Below are positions 1-10,190 of a stretch of 64,000 nucleotides of DNA, piece by piece. The position numbers were made by a program, and so were the translations under genes. The stretch is from Roseiarcus sp963742305 (GTDB taxonomy: Bacteria; Pseudomonadota; Alphaproteobacteria; Rhizobiales; Beijerinckiaceae). Location of the stretch: assembly GCA_963742305.1 (NCBI GenBank), contig CAVULN010000028.1, positions 180,446-244,445 on the forward strand. Direction: 5' to 3'. Position 1 is the first letter of the stretch, and each line of letters begins with the position of its first letter. A model generated the notes under the pieces. The model had not been told where the DNA came from. It saw only the letters and a program-made list of their open reading frames with translations, and ran no database searches.

Positions 1-2
1 CG

Positions 3-776
3 CGCGGCGAGGGGACGATCGTGGCGCTCTATCTCGAGACGCCGGCCAATCCGACCAACGGCCTCGTCGACATCGCCCGCGCGAGAGAGCTTGCTGACGA
101 CCTTGAGCGCGAGGGCGGAAAGCGCCCGGTGGTGATCGTCGACAATACGTTCCTCGGACCCCTCTTTCAGACGCCGATCGCCCACGGCGCCGATCTGGTG
201 GTGACGTCGCTCACCAAATATGTCGGCGGCCATTCCGATCTGATCGCGGGCGGCTGCTCGGGAAGCGCTGAGGCGCTCGAGCCGATCCGGGGCATGCGCA
301 CGATCCTCGGCACGATGTGCGATCCCAATACCGGCTGGCTCTTGATGCGCTCGCTCGAAACGCTGAAGCTCAGGATGACCGCCGCTGCCGAGGGCGCGCG
401 CAAGGTCGCGGATTTTCTGCGCGGCCACCAGCGGATCGCAGCCGTCTGGTATCTGGGCTTCCTGCCTAAAGACCATCCGGATCGGCCGGTCTTTGAACGC
501 CAGTGCGACGGGGCGGGCTCGACCTTCTCTTTCGAGGTCAAAGGCGGCGAAGCCGAAGCGTTTGCGGTTCTCGACCGACTCGAGGTGATCAAGCTCGCCG
601 TAAGCCTCGGCGGAACCGAGACGCTCGCTTCGCATCCGGCGGCCATGACCCATTCCGACATTGCGCCTGACGAGCAAATCCGCCTCGGCATCACGCCGGC
701 GCTGATCCGCCTCTCGGTCGGAATCGAGAATCCGGACGATCTCATCGCCGATCTCGACCAGGCGCTGAGAGGGTAA
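3..776 (+). CDS. Cystathionine gamma-synthase / methionine gamma-lyase-type PLP enzyme (5' end outside window)
   Basis: C-terminal part of a Cys/Met-metabolism PLP-dependent enzyme. The frame is open to the left edge (RGEGTIVALYLETPANPTN), so the true start lies upstream and the GTG at 21 is not the start. The PLP-binding lysine is in the family motif SLTKYVGGHSD (about residue 70 of the visible part), followed by the small C-terminal domain with the SLGGTETLASHP substrate-site motif. Family members make or cleave C-S bonds in transsulfuration (cystathionine gamma-synthase, gamma-lyase, O-acetylhomoserine sulfhydrylase); these subtypes cannot be told apart here. The last 11 residues (LIADLDQALRG-stop) are encoded again at 1809-1844 (see repeat). 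Confidence 0.88.
   Translation, partial: RGEGTIVALYLETPANPTNGLVDIARARELADDLEREGGKRPVVIVDNTFLGPLFQTPIAHGADLVVTSLTKYVGGHSDLIAGGCSGSAEALEPIRGMRTILGTMCDPNTGWLLMRSLETLKLRMTAAAEGARKVADFLRGHQRIAAVWYLGFLPKDHPDRPVFERQCDGAGSTFSFEVKGGEAEAFAVLDRLEVIKLAVSLGGTETLASHPAAMTHSDIAPDEQIRLGITPALIRLSVGIENPDDLIADLDQALRG
740..766 (+). repeat. 27-bp direct repeat, copy 1 (inside 3' end of PLP enzyme gene)
   Basis: Exact match to 1808-1834. This copy is the native codons for LIADLDQAL near the stop of the PLP enzyme gene. The second copy lies 1,068 bp downstream, beyond the toxin-antitoxin pair. Confidence 0.9.
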
Positions 777-996
777 GGTTCCGGCCCTGGGCGGAGCCGC
801 TCGAAGGTCGCCTCAAGGAGAGCGGCCCCATGCCCCTTTTTCTCGCCCAGCAGCAAGTTTACCGGCGCCGCCTAACGTTTTCAGTGTGTTGAGACCCCGT
901 TTAGTTCCGCACCTCAAAATCCGGCGCTCGAAGACGCGGGTTGACGGCGGCCGGGCGTCGGACTATCGTTGAACTAGATCCGATGGACTTAGTCCG

Positions 997-1237
997 ATGC
1001 GAACCGTCAATATCCACCAAGCCAAGACCCAACTCTCGCGGCTCGTCGACGCCGCCGCGAAGGGCGAGCCATTCATCATCGCCAAGGCCGGGCAAGCCGC
1101 TGGTCAAGGTGGTTCCGCTCGATGCGCCCGCCGCGCCGAAACGGTTCGATTTCATGGCGGGAGAGTTCACCGTCCCAGACGATTTCGACACGATGGGGCA
1201 GGCCGAGATCGAAGCGATGTTCGGGCTCGATGCGTGA
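997..1237 (+). CDS. Phd/YefM-type antitoxin, frame interrupted
   Basis: Antitoxin half of a type II toxin-antitoxin pair. The N-terminus MRTVNIHQAKTQLSRLVD is the classic Phd/YefM DNA-binding region. After about residue 31 the frame is lost at a GGG run near 1090; removing one G gives an 80-codon frame that continues ...KPLVKVVPLDAPA and ends FGLDA at the TGA at 1235-1237, matching the family's usual size of about 80 aa. The stop overlaps the toxin start as GTGA, typical translational coupling. Family members bind and neutralise the cognate PIN toxin and autorepress the operon. The extra G may be a sequencing error or a real inactivating mutation; if real, the toxin would be uncoupled from its antitoxin. 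Confidence 0.75.
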
Positions 1238-1620
1238 GGCTTTTGCTCGACACCCATATCCTTCTCTGGGCTATTGCGGAGAGCAGGAGGCTTTCCAGCG
1301 CCGCCCGGGAGTTTATTGGCGACCCGTCGCATGACCTCGCTTTCAGCGCCGCGAGCCTGTGGGAAATCGCGATCAAGGCCAGCCTGAGGCGCGACGATTT
1401 TCGGGTTGACGTCGGCTCGGTCCGCAAACGCCTGTTCGACAACGGCTACAGCGAGATCGCGGCGACCGGCGCCCACGCGGCCGCGCTGGCCAACCTGCCC
1501 CTCATTCACAAGGACCCGTTCGACCGCATGCTGATCGCGCAGGCGACGGTCGAGGGGCTGACCCTCGTCACCGGCAATCCCGTCGTCGCCCGATATCCCG
1601 GGCCGGTCCGGCTCGTCTGA
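1234..1620 (+). CDS. VapC-type PIN-domain toxin (ribonuclease)
   Basis: 128-aa PIN-domain protein starting at GTG 1234: RLLLDTHILLWAI at the N-terminus carries the first catalytic Asp, SLWEIAIK the conserved Glu, and KDPFDRMLIAQA the central acidic cluster, followed by LVTGNP where many PIN toxins have LVTxD; the final acidic residue is replaced by Asn. VapC-family toxins are Mg-dependent RNases cleaving tRNA or rRNA. The start overlaps the antitoxin stop. The GTG start is preferred because upstream residues in this frame belong to the antitoxin region. Family assignment is firm; activity is not provable, given the degenerate last acidic position. Confidence 0.85.
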   Translation: MRLLLDTHILLWAIAESRRLSSAAREFIGDPSHDLAFSAASLWEIAIKASLRRDDFRVDVGSVRKRLFDNGYSEIAATGAHAAALANLPLIHKDPFDRMLIAQATVEGLTLVTGNPVVARYPGPVRLV

Positions 1621-1807
1621 CCGCGGGGAGAACCCCGGCGACAATGCCGGGCGCGCGAATGCGCCACGATGTCGGCTGCTGGCGTGCCCCTTCTCCCCGC
1701 ATAGCGCGTTCGGAAGAACGCCCGTATTTCGACGGACTATACGGGAAGGCTGCGATGAGCGGCGGAGCCAATGTCCGCGGCTAATCGCGAAGCCCCTACC
1801 GTCGCCC

Positions 1808-1844
1808 TCTCATCGCCGATCTCGACCAGGCGCTACGAGGCTGA
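1808..1844 (+). repeat. 27-bp direct repeat, copy 2, with re-encoded C-terminus of the PLP enzyme
   Basis: Positions 1808-1834 repeat 740-766 exactly. Reading on, 1809-1844 encodes LIADLDQALRG-stop, the same last 11 residues as the gene ending at 776, but the last codons differ synonymously (CTA CGA GGC TGA against CTG AGA GGG TAA). Nothing upstream of 1808 matches the enzyme. This looks like a junction left by recombination or integration at the 3' end of the gene. Confidence 0.8.
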
Positions 1845-1915
1845 CGGTCTCGGGCGCCCCGGCGGCCGAGACAATGCGAACGGCCAAGGGGCCAGGTCGG
1901 CGAAGCGCCTGGCGC

Positions 1916-2679
1916 TCAATGGATCAGAAGGAACGCGCCCCAGCCAATCAGGCCGACGCCCGCGAGCTGGCTTAAGCGAGGACCAAGGGGCGTCAGCTTC
2001 TCGACCAGAACCAGAAGCGCGAGTCCTGCGATCCAAAGCATGTTCATCAAGCCGCCGACGAACAAGAGCGCCATCAGCATCCAGCAGCATCCGAGGCAGT
2101 ACGCCCCGTGCCATGCGCCGGCGCGCATCGGGCCGAGACGGCCACGCCGCCAATGTCGTGTGAGGAACGCCGTTGGCGACCGACAATGTTGCAGACACGC
2201 CTGCTTCAAGGGGGTCAACTGATAAAGGCCTGCGGCAAACAACAGCAAAGCCGCGAGGACAACGCTCCCGCTGGCCATGGTCACCGAAAGCAATCCGGCC
2301 CTGTCAAGAGCCCATTGAAGTCCTGTCGCGGCAAGACTGAACGCGGCCCAAACCCCCACGTAGCCAAGCGCGAACATTGCGCTCGCGGAAGCCGCATTGC
2401 GTTCGCCACGCTGCTTGGTGAGCGCGATCACTAGCAGAACGGCGGGAGCGGCGCTGGGCAGCATCATCGCCGCCATCATGATGATCCACATGAGAAGGAT
2501 CATCGCGGCGTATTGGAGGGTCCAGGGCGGCGCCATCAACATGATCTGGCCGCCGCCCATGTCCATCTCGTCCATCTTGAGTCCGCGCCCGTCAGCAGCC
2601 AGACCCACGAAAGGACGATGACAAACACGAGCCCGCCAAGAACGAGCGTCCGGTCGTTGCGCAGGAGACCGATAAGCAT
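1916..2679 (-). CDS. DUF2182 integral membrane protein, frame interrupted
   Basis: Multi-pass membrane protein of the DUF2182 family (described as a predicted metal-binding integral membrane protein; function unknown). The intact 3' part shows MDEMDMGGGQ near the N-terminus, the hallmark WIIMMAAMMLPSA helix, CLQHCRSP, and GAYCLGCCWMLM in a late helix. The frame from ATG 2679 encodes MLIGLLRNDRTLVLGG and a first membrane segment, and joins the rest if one C is added near 2581 (GAC-CTC-AAG); total about 254 aa, the family size. It lies 14 bp behind the DUF1326 gene on the same strand; this pairing is common in proteobacteria. Confidence 0.85.
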
Positions 2680-2693
2680 GACTGGACGGGCGG

Positions 2694-3332
2694 CTAGTTC
2701 AAGCGCCCTTTGTGACTGAGATGGATGCGCGCGAACAGACCCCAGCTGTCCTTAAGATCCATCGCGAGCGGACCACTTATTGTCGACGTGCCGCTGCCGA
2801 TCTCTCCGAGCCTGAACTCGAAGCTTTGCGGGAAGTCGATCCGCACGCGATGCTCGGCGCCCGTCACAGGATTGCGGATCGGCGCGCCTTTCGACGAAAC
2901 CACTCCAGGAACCTCCAACCGCCCGGATCGGCCGTCCACGTCGACCGCGAGATCGATTTTTGAGTAGATCGGCGGCAGCTTGGTTGGGCTCATGGCGCTG
3001 AACACCCACCACATAGTCGCCATGTCTTCGGTTTCTTGACCCGTCAGGATTTTTGCAAGCGCGTCACGCTGTCGCGCATCGGCGCGCTCGTCGATCACGA
3101 CTTGCATGGTGCCATTGCCTTCATGGACCGCCCCGGGCCAGATGGCCATCGTCACGGCGCGAAGACCGTCAAGCTTGACGTCGCCAAAATGCCCCTGTTC
3201 AATTTGAAATCCGCCGACGTATCGGCAATTGCCGTGTGTGGGCGGCGCGTTGAACTGGCAGGGACAACCGTAAGAACAGTTGCAGTTGATGAACTCAGTC
3301 GCCTTCACTTCCCACTCGACCGAGACTGCCAT
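2694..3332 (-). CDS. DUF1326 domain protein
   Basis: 212-aa protein of the DUF1326 family. The diagnostic N-terminus is EFINCNCSYGCPCQFNAPP, a cysteine-rich CxCxxxCxC signature that may bind metal. The rest is a soluble beta-rich domain (GTMQVVIDERAD, MWWVFSAMSP). The biochemical role is unknown. The gene is first in a two-gene unit with DUF2182; the upstream region 3350-3390 is locally AT-rich and is a plausible promoter. Confidence 0.88.
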   Translation of the reverse strand: MAVSVEWEVKATEFINCNCSYGCPCQFNAPPTHGNCRYVGGFQIEQGHFGDVKLDGLRAVTMAIWPGAVHEGNGTMQVVIDERADARQRDALAKILTGQETEDMATMWWVFSAMSPTKLPPIYSKIDLAVDVDGRSGRLEVPGVVSSKGAPIRNPVTGAEHRVRIDFPQSFEFRLGEIGSGTSTISGPLAMDLKDSWGLFARIHLSHKGRLN

Positions 3333-3443
3333 GCGAGCCTCCCAATCGCTATAATCTAATCAATAAACAACTGATAACGGACAATGATAGTGCGTTGTGG
3401 TCCGGTCGGCAAGCACACCCCGCGGAATAAGTTCGTTCCGGCT

Positions 3444-5117
3444 TTAGCCCAGGCTCGGCAGGTCGAGGCCCTTCTCGCGCGCGCAGGCGATCGCGGTCTC
3501 GTAGCCCGCGTCGGCGTGGCGCATGACGCCGCTCGCCGGATCGTTCCACAACACCCGCTCGATGCGCCGCGCGGCTTCCGGCGTCCCGTCGGCGACGATC
3601 ACCATGCCGGCGTGCTGCGAAAAGCCCATGCCGACGCCGCCGCCATGATGGAGCGACACCCAGGTCGCGCCCGAGGCGCAATTGAGGAGCGCGTTGAGCA
3701 GCGGCCAGTCGGAGATCGGCGTCGGAGCCGTCCTTCATCGCTTCGGTTTCGCGGTTGGGCGAGGCGACCGAGCCCGAATCGAGATGATCGCGGCCGATGA
3801 CGATCGGCGCCTTGAGTTCGCCCGACGCCACCATTTCGTTGAACGCGAGCCCGAGCCGATGGCGGTCGCCGAGGCCCACCCAGCAGATGCGGGCCGGCAG
3901 GCCCTGGAACTTGATCCGCGCGCGCGCCATGTCGAGCCAGGTGTGCAGATGCGGATTGTCGGGCATCAGCTCTTTGACTTTCGCGTCGGTGCGGAAGATG
4001 TCCTCCGGATCGCCCGAGAGCGCGGCCCAGCGGAACGGCCCGATGCCGCGGCAGAACAGCGGGCCGGATGTAGGCCGGCACGAAGCCGGGGAAGTCGAAC
4101 GCGTCCTCGACGCCTTCCTCGAGCGCCATCTGGCGGATGTTGTTGCCGTAGTCGACGGTCGGGACGCCGGCATGCGCGAAGGCGAGCATCGCCCGCACAT
4201 GCTCGCCCATCGAGGCTTGGCGGCGCGCGCGACTCCCTTCGGGATCGCTCGCGCGCCGCTCCTCCCATTGCTCGAGGCGTCCAGCCCTTGGGCAGATAGC
4301 CGTTGACCGGATCGTGCGCGGAGGTCTGGTCGGTGACGATGTCGGGCCTGACGCCGCGGCGCACCAGTTCGGGCAGGATTTCGCCGGCGTTGCCGAGCAG
4401 CGCGACGGAGATCGCTTTGCGCTCCTTCGTCGATCGCTCGATGATGGCGAGCGCGTCGTCGAGGTCCTTGGCCTGGACATCGACATAGCCCGTGCGCAGG
4501 CGGAACTCGATGCTCGACGGGCGGCACTCGACCGCGAGCAGCGAAGCGCCCGCCATCGACGCGGCGAGCGGCTGCGCGCCGCCCATGCCGCCGAGGCCGG
4601 CGGTCAGAATCCATTTTCCCTTGAGATCGCCGCCGAAGTGCTTCGCCCCATCTCGACGAAGGTCTCGTAGGTGCCCTGCACGATGCCCTGCGTGCCGATA
4701 TAGATCCACGAGCCCGCGGTCATCTGCCCGTACATCATGAGCCCCTTGCGATCGAGCTCGTTGAAATCGTCCCAGGTCGCCCAGTGCGGCACGAGATTGG
4801 AATTGGCGATCAGCACGCGCGGCGCGTCGGCATGGGTGCGGAACACGCCGACCGGCTTGCCGGACTGGACCAGCAGCGTCTCATCCCTCGAGGCGGCGCA
4901 GGCGTCGCGACGATGCGATCGAACGCCTGCCAGTCGCGCGCCGCGCGGCCGATGCCGCCATAGACGACCAGTTCGCCCGGCCGCTCGGCGACGTCGGGAT
5001 CGAGATTGTTCATCAGCATGCGCATCGGCGCTTCGGTGAGCCAGCTCTTGGCGCTGCGCTCGGTTCCGTGGGGGGCGCGGATGACGCGCATATTGTCGAT
5101 GCGGGGGAAGCGGTCAT
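3444..5117 (-). CDS. hutU: Urocanate hydratase (urocanase), several frame breaks
   Basis: Second step of histidine degradation: NAD-dependent hydration of urocanate to 4-imidazolone-5-propionate. Conserved blocks occur in order but in alternating frames: MRVIRAPHGTERSAKSW, LTEAPMRMLMNNLDPDVAE, VVYGGIGRAARDW, GQMTAGSWIYIGTQGI, LTAGLGGMGGAQPLAA, and the C-terminus SLHHGGGVGMGFSQHAGM. The span equals 558 codons, the normal length (about 557 aa). The start is chosen at ATG 5117, overlapping the hutG stop as ATGA; restoring one C in the CCCCC run just inside the gene gives MTASPRIDNMRVIRAP. At least five indels break the frame. Last gene of hutIHGU. Confidence 0.88.
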
Positions 5118-5954
5118 GAGGCGCGCCCTTCTCGAACTCGCGATTCCGCGAGCATCGTCTCCAGCCGCGCCGGATCGTCGCGCGCGCGGCGCCGCGCGTT
5201 TCTCATCGAGCGGCGAGGGCCAGTTGCCGGGCGCGGGCCGCTTGGGCTCGATGCATATAGGCGCGGCAGGCGAGTTCGAGCTGGACGGCCTCGACGCCCT
5301 CGCCCGGGCGCCCGAAGGCGCGGGTGATCCACCCGCCCTTGAAGCGCCCGTCGATGACGGATGTTTGCCCGCTCGCGGCGAGCAGGGCGCCGACCGTCTC
5401 GCGCAGCGCCGGGACTGCAGCTTGCGCCGCCGAATTGGTCCCGAGATTGAACAAAGGCAGTTCGCCCTCGAACAGACGCGGGATGACCGAACGAATCGAG
5501 TGGGCGTCGAACACAGCCACGCGCTGGCGCCTCTCGCAAGCCGCGCGATCTCGGCCCTGAGCGCCGCATGATAGGGATCGAAATAGAGGCGCCGGCGCCT
5601 GTCGATTTCGCCCGCGTCCGGCGCCTGGCCCTCGCGGTAGAGCGGCTCGCCGTCGAAGGTCGTGGTCGGGACAAGTTCCGTCGTCGCCTGGCCGGGATAG
5701 AGCGAGGCGCCGCTCGGATCGCGATTGACGTCGATGATCGAGCGCGAAAGTTTCGTGCGCACGAGCGTCGCCCCGAGCGAGCCGGCGAAATCGTAGAGTT
5801 CGTCGAGCCGCCAGTCCGCGTCCTTGCGGGCGAGCCACGGACTGACGAAAGCCGGCTCGAAGTCGAGGAAGTCTGTCCCGGCGTGCGGAATGCTGACGAT
5901 GAGCGGCGCGTCCCGGCGCTCGACGACGAGCCAGTCGGGACTCTCGTCGCTCAT
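5114..5954 (-). CDS. hutG: N-formylglutamate amidohydrolase, frame breaks
   Basis: Final step of the five-step hut pathway: N-formyl-glutamate to glutamate plus formate. The N-terminus from ATG 5954 is diagnostic: VERRDAPLIVSIPHAGTD, then WRLDELYDFAGSLGATLVRT and SIIDVNRDPSGASLYPG, matching the family. The frame shifts near 5520 (RGASAW to VAVFDAHSIRS) and again near 5260 and 5160, ending ETMLAESRVREGRAS at 5114. About 280 codons, near family size (about 265-280). ATGA overlaps with hutH upstream and hutU downstream indicate translational coupling. Confidence 0.85.
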
Positions 5955-7495
5955 CGCGCGGGTCTCTCGAGCGAAGGCAGCGCGACGGCGCCGACCGCGT
6001 CGATCGCGGCGCCGCTCTCGCACGAGGCTCGTCGCCGCGGCGATGTCAGGATGAAAGTAGCGGTCGTCGTCGAGATGGGGAACCTCGCGGCGCACGATGG
6101 CGCGCAGGGCTTCGAGCGGCGCGCTCGAAAGAAGCGGCGCATGGAAGTCGCAGGCCTGCGCGGCCGCGATGAGTTCGATGCCGATGATCGAAAGGGCGTT
6201 CTCGGCCATGGGCTTGAGGCGCGTTGCGGCATGAGCGGCCATCGACACGTGATCTTCCTGGTTGGCGGAGGTCGGGATCGAATCGACGCTCGCCGGAAAA
6301 GCGCGGGTCTTGTTCTCCGCCGTAAGCGCCGCGGCGGTGACCTGGCCGATCATGAATCCTGAGTTCAGGCCGGGCTTCGGAGTGAGAAACGCCGGCAGGC
6401 CCGATAAGAGCCGGATCGACAAGAAGCGCGATCCGGCGCTCGGCGAGCGAACCGATCTCGCAGATCGCAAGCGCGATGGTGTCGGCCGCGAAGGCGACCG
6501 GCTCCCCATGAAAGTTGCCGCCGGAAAGCGCTTCGCCGCTGTCGGCGAAGATCAGCGGATTGTCGGAAACCGCGTTGGCCTCGGCGGCGAGCGTGGCGGC
6601 CGCGTTGCGCAAGAGATCGAGGCAGGCGCCCATCACCTGCGGCTGGCAGCGCAGGCAATAGGGATCCTGCACCCGCTCGTCTCCGATCAGGTGCGAAGCG
6701 CGGATGGCGCTTCCCTCAAGAAGCGCGCGCAGAGCCGCGGCGACTTCGATCTGGCCTCGATGGCGCCTGAGCGCATGGATGCGCGGGTCGAACGGCGCAT
6801 CCGAGCCGCGCGCGCCATCGGTCGAGAGCGCGCCGGTCGCCAGGGCGGAGCGGAACGCAGTCTCGGACATGAACAAGCCCGCGAGCGCATTGGCGGTCGA
6901 GAATTGCGTGCCGTTGAGCAGCGCCAGCCCCTCCTTGGGCTGAAGCGCGATCGGCTTAAGCCCGACTTCGGCGAGCGCCGCTTCAGCGGGCATGACGCGA
7001 TCGCCGATGCGCGCTTCGCCCACGCCGATCATCGCCGCGGCCATATGGGCGAGCGGCGCGAGATCGCCTGACGCGCCGACCGATCCTTGCGACGGGATGA
7101 CCGGAGTCGACCCCGCGCGCGAGCATGGCCTCGATGAATTCGAGCGTCCCCGGCTGCACGCCCGAGGCGCCCTGGGCGAGGCTGCCGAGCTTCAGCGCCA
7201 TCATGAGCCTTGTCGTCGCGACGGGCGCCGGCTCACCGACGCCGGCCGCGTGCGAGAGCACGATGTTGCGCTGAAGCTGAGCGAGGTCTTCAGCCGCGAT
7301 GCGCACGCTCGCCAGTTTGCCGAAGCCGGTGTTGACGCCATAGACCGGCTCGCCGCGAGCGAGAATCCGCTCGACCGTCGCCGCGCTCGCGGCCACGCGC
7401 GCGCCGCATGACGGGTCGACGGCGACCGGCGCGCCATTCAGAACCGCACGCCAGTCAGCGAGCGAGGCTTCACCCGGGCGGATGACGACGGTCAT
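5951..7495 (-). CDS. hutH: Histidine ammonia-lyase, frame breaks
   Basis: First step of histidine catabolism: deamination to urocanate. N-terminus MTVVIRPGEASLADW with VYGVNTGFGKLAS and QRNIVLSHAAGVGEP. The segment VGASGDLAPLAHM around 7040-7080 supplies the Ala-Ser-Gly triad that cyclises to the MIO cofactor; it sits right after a frame break (an extra base near 7105). Further blocks: LALLNGTQFSTANALAG, QDPYCLRCQPQVMGA, NPLIFADSGEALSGGNFHGE, GLNSGFMIGQVTAAAL, SIPTSANQEDHVSM. Additional breaks near 6400 and 6020. The span is 515 codons (family about 510). ATGA overlaps on both sides. Confidence 0.9.
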
Positions 7496-8724
7496 CGTCC
7501 CCTCCAGACGCGCTTGTGCAGCGGGTTGAAGCCGAGCCGGTAGACAAGCTCGGCGGGGCGCTCGATGTCCCAGATCGCGAGATCGGCCCATTTGCCGGCT
7601 TCGAGCGTTCCGATCTCGCCGGCGAGGCCGAGCGCGCGCGCGGCGTTGCGCGTCGCGCCGATGAGGCATTCGTCGACGGTGAGCCCGAACAGGGTCGCCG
7701 CCATGTTGAGCGCGAGCAGAAGCGAAGTCATGGGCGAAGTGCCGGGATTGGAGTCGGTCGCGACCGCCATCGCCAGGCCAGCTTCACGCATAAGCTCGAC
7801 CGGCGGCGCCTTTCGCTCACGCAGCACATAATACGCGCCGGGCAGCAGCACCGCGACGACGCCCGCCTTCGCCATTGCGGCGAGGCCCTGTTCGTCGGCA
7901 TATTCGAGATGATCGGCGGACAGCGCGCCGAACTTGGCGGCGAGCGCGGCGCCGCCTAAGTTCGACAATTGGTCGGCGTGCAGCTTGACCGGAAGCCCGG
8001 CGCGCCTCGCGGCGGCGAACACGCGAGCGATCTCGTCGCGGGTGAATGCTATCCGCTCGCAAAATCCGTCGACCGCGTCGATCAGGCCTTCGCTCGCGAG
8101 CGCGGGGATCATCGTCGTCGGCGACCGACGCGACATAGGCGTCGCGCTTGCCCATGAATTCCGGCGGCAACGCATGCGCGCCGAGGAAGGTCGCGCGGAT
8201 CGCAACATCGCGCTCCTGGCCAAGCCGGCGCGCGACCCGGAGCGACCTGCGCTCGGCTTCGAGGTCGAGTCCATAGCCGGATTTGACTTCGACCGTCCCC
8301 ACGCCTTCGGCGATCAGCGCATCCAGTCTCCGCAAGGCCGAGGCGGTGAGTTCGTCTTCGCTCGCGGCGCGGGTCGCGCGGACGGTCGAGAGAATGCCGC
8401 CGCCTTCGCGAGCGATCTGTTCGTAGGTCGCGCCCGCGAGTCTCAGCTCGAATTCATGGGCGCGATCGCCCCCGTAGACGAGGTGGGTATGACAGTCGAT
8501 GAGGGCGGGGGTGATCCAGCGGCCTTCGCAATCGACGAGCCGGCCGGCGCCGCGCGCGGCGGTTGGAAGCTCATCTTCCGGCCCCGCGAAGACGATCCGT
8601 CCCTCGCGCGCGGCGACCGCGCCGGACTCGACGATCCCGAGTCCGGGCGCCCCTCGACGAGGGTCGCGAGGCGGGCGTTGCGCCAGACCGTGTCGGGACG
8701 GTCGTGGTCGTTTGTTTGAACCAT
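7492..8724 (-). CDS. hutI: Imidazolonepropionase, frame breaks
   Basis: Third pathway step: hydrolysis of 4-imidazolone-5-propionate to N-formimino-glutamate, by an amidohydrolase-superfamily metalloenzyme. Start at ATG 8724 (MVQTNDHDRPDTVWRNARLA). Hallmarks are the metal-binding DCHTHLVYGG region near 8490 (other frame), VEVKSGYGLD, KLHADQLSNLGGAALAA, SADHLEYADEQGL, LLPGAYYVLRE and VATDSNPGTSP. Two clear breaks: one G missing in a GGGG run near 8640 and a shift near 8115. Length 411 codons (family about 405). First gene of hutIHGU, 82 bp from divergent hutF. Confidence 0.9.
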
Positions 8725-8806
8725 TGCGCCTAACGGCTTAGACCTAACCGATCGAAAGGCAAGCGGCCAGCGGGCCAAGGCCGATCGCAAGAAGCAGAGG
8801 CCGCCT
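8725..8806. promoter_or_regulatory. hutI/hutF divergent intergenic region
   Basis: 82 bp separating the divergent starts of hutI and hutF, so promoters for both units must lie here or inside the genes. It contains two CCGATCG words, but no strong -35/-10 pair is obvious and no HutC-like repressor gene is in the window. Confidence 0.5.
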
Positions 8807-10175
8807 TTGCCCATCCTTCATGCCGCAAGAGCGCTGACGCCCGAGGGCTGGAAGTCCGACGTACGGGTCACGATCGAAGGTGGCGCGATCGCCGCCGTAC
8901 AGACCGGAGCGTCGGCCGAGGAGGGCGACGAGCGCCACGCGATCATGGCGCCGGCGGCCGTGAACCTGCACAGCCACGCCTTCCAGCGCGCGATGGCCGG
9001 CCTCGCGGAAGTGAGGAGCAAGGGCGAGGACACGTTCTGGACCTGGCGCGAGACCATGTACCGGTTCGCGCTGATGATGTCGCCGGAGGAGGTGGAGGCG
9101 GTCGCCGCGCAGCTCTATGTCGAGATGTTGGAGGCCGGCTTCGCGGCCGTCGCCGAGTTTCACTATCTCCACAACGCGCCCGACGGGAAGCCTTATGAGG
9201 ATCCGGCGGAAATGGCCGCCCGCGTCCTCGCCGCGGCCGGGCGCGCCGGCATCGGAATCACTCTGCTGCCGGTGTTCTACGCCCATTCGACATTCGGGGG
9301 CGCGAAGCCCCTGCCGGAGCAGAGACGGTTCGTCACCGACCTCAAGTCCTACGCGCGTCTCGTCGATGCTTGCCGGGGGATCATCAAGCGCGACGCCGGA
9401 CAGACGATCGGGATCGCGCCGCACAGCCTTCGCGCCGTGACGCCCGAAGAACTGGCCGAGCTCATCCCCCTCGCGGACGGCCGCCCGATCCACATCCACG
9501 CCGCCGAGCAGATCAAGGAAGTCGAAGACTGCGTCGCCGCGCTGGGCGCGCGGCCGGTGCGCTGGCTCCTCGACCATGCGGGCGTCGGCGAGAACTGGTG
9601 CCTCGTTCACGCGACCCACATGGACGAAGGAGAGACGCGGGACCTCGCGCGGTCGGGCGCGGTCGCAGGCCTATGTCCGGTGACGGAGGCCAATCTCGGC
9701 GACGGAATCTTCAACGCCGCGGACTACATCCGCGACGGCGGACGCTATGGCGTCGGCACAGATTCCAATGTCTCGGTTGGCGCGGCGTCCGAGTTGCGCC
9801 AGCTCGAATATGCGCAGAGGCTGCGCGCGCGGGCGCGCAACGTCTGCGCTCCGCCGGGGGCGTCATGCGGGCGGACGATGCTCGAGGCGATCTGGTCTGG
9901 CGGCGGCAGGCGCTGGAGCGGAAGTCGGGCAGGCTCGCGCACGGCGCCGCGGCGGACCTTCTGACCTTTCGACGCCGATCATCCGACCCTCGCGGGCAAG
10001 ATCGACGACTCAGATCCTCGACGCCTGGATCTTCTCGGTCGGCCATGCGCTCATCGATTGCGTCTTCAGCGGCGGATTGAAAGTCGTCGCCGGCGGCCGG
10101 CACGTCTTCAGAGACCCGATCGCCGCGCAATTCGTGAAGACGATGGAAGGGCTCAGCCAGCGCGCGGCGCCTTGA
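8807..10175 (+). CDS. hutF: Formimidoylglutamate deiminase, frame breaks near 3' end
   Basis: Converts N-formimino-glutamate to N-formyl-glutamate plus ammonia, which makes the pathway the HutF/HutG (five-step) variant. Amidohydrolase fold: metal site NLHSHAFQRAMAG, then TFWTWRETMYRFA, AEFHYLHNAPDG, APHSLRAVTPEEL, PIHIHAAEQIKEVEDC, LVHATHMDEGE and GVGTDSNVSVGAASELR. TTG at 8807 is the likely start (PILHAARALTPEGW follows directly). The frame breaks more than once between 9900 and 10015; the remaining C-terminus QILDAWIFSVGHAL...VVAGGRHV completes the family sequence. About 456 codons, as expected. Confidence 0.9.
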
Positions 10176-10190
10176 GGCTTGCGGGGTCGT

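Noticed and set aside
167..856. Long minus-strand frame opposite the PLP enzyme
   Set aside because: Composition is Arg/Ser/Pro-rich shadow of a clear gene on the other strand.
3444..10175. Interpretation of the hut genes as decaying pseudogenes
   Set aside because: Every conserved motif survives, gene lengths match the families after repair, and the same kind of indel hits unrelated genes across the window.
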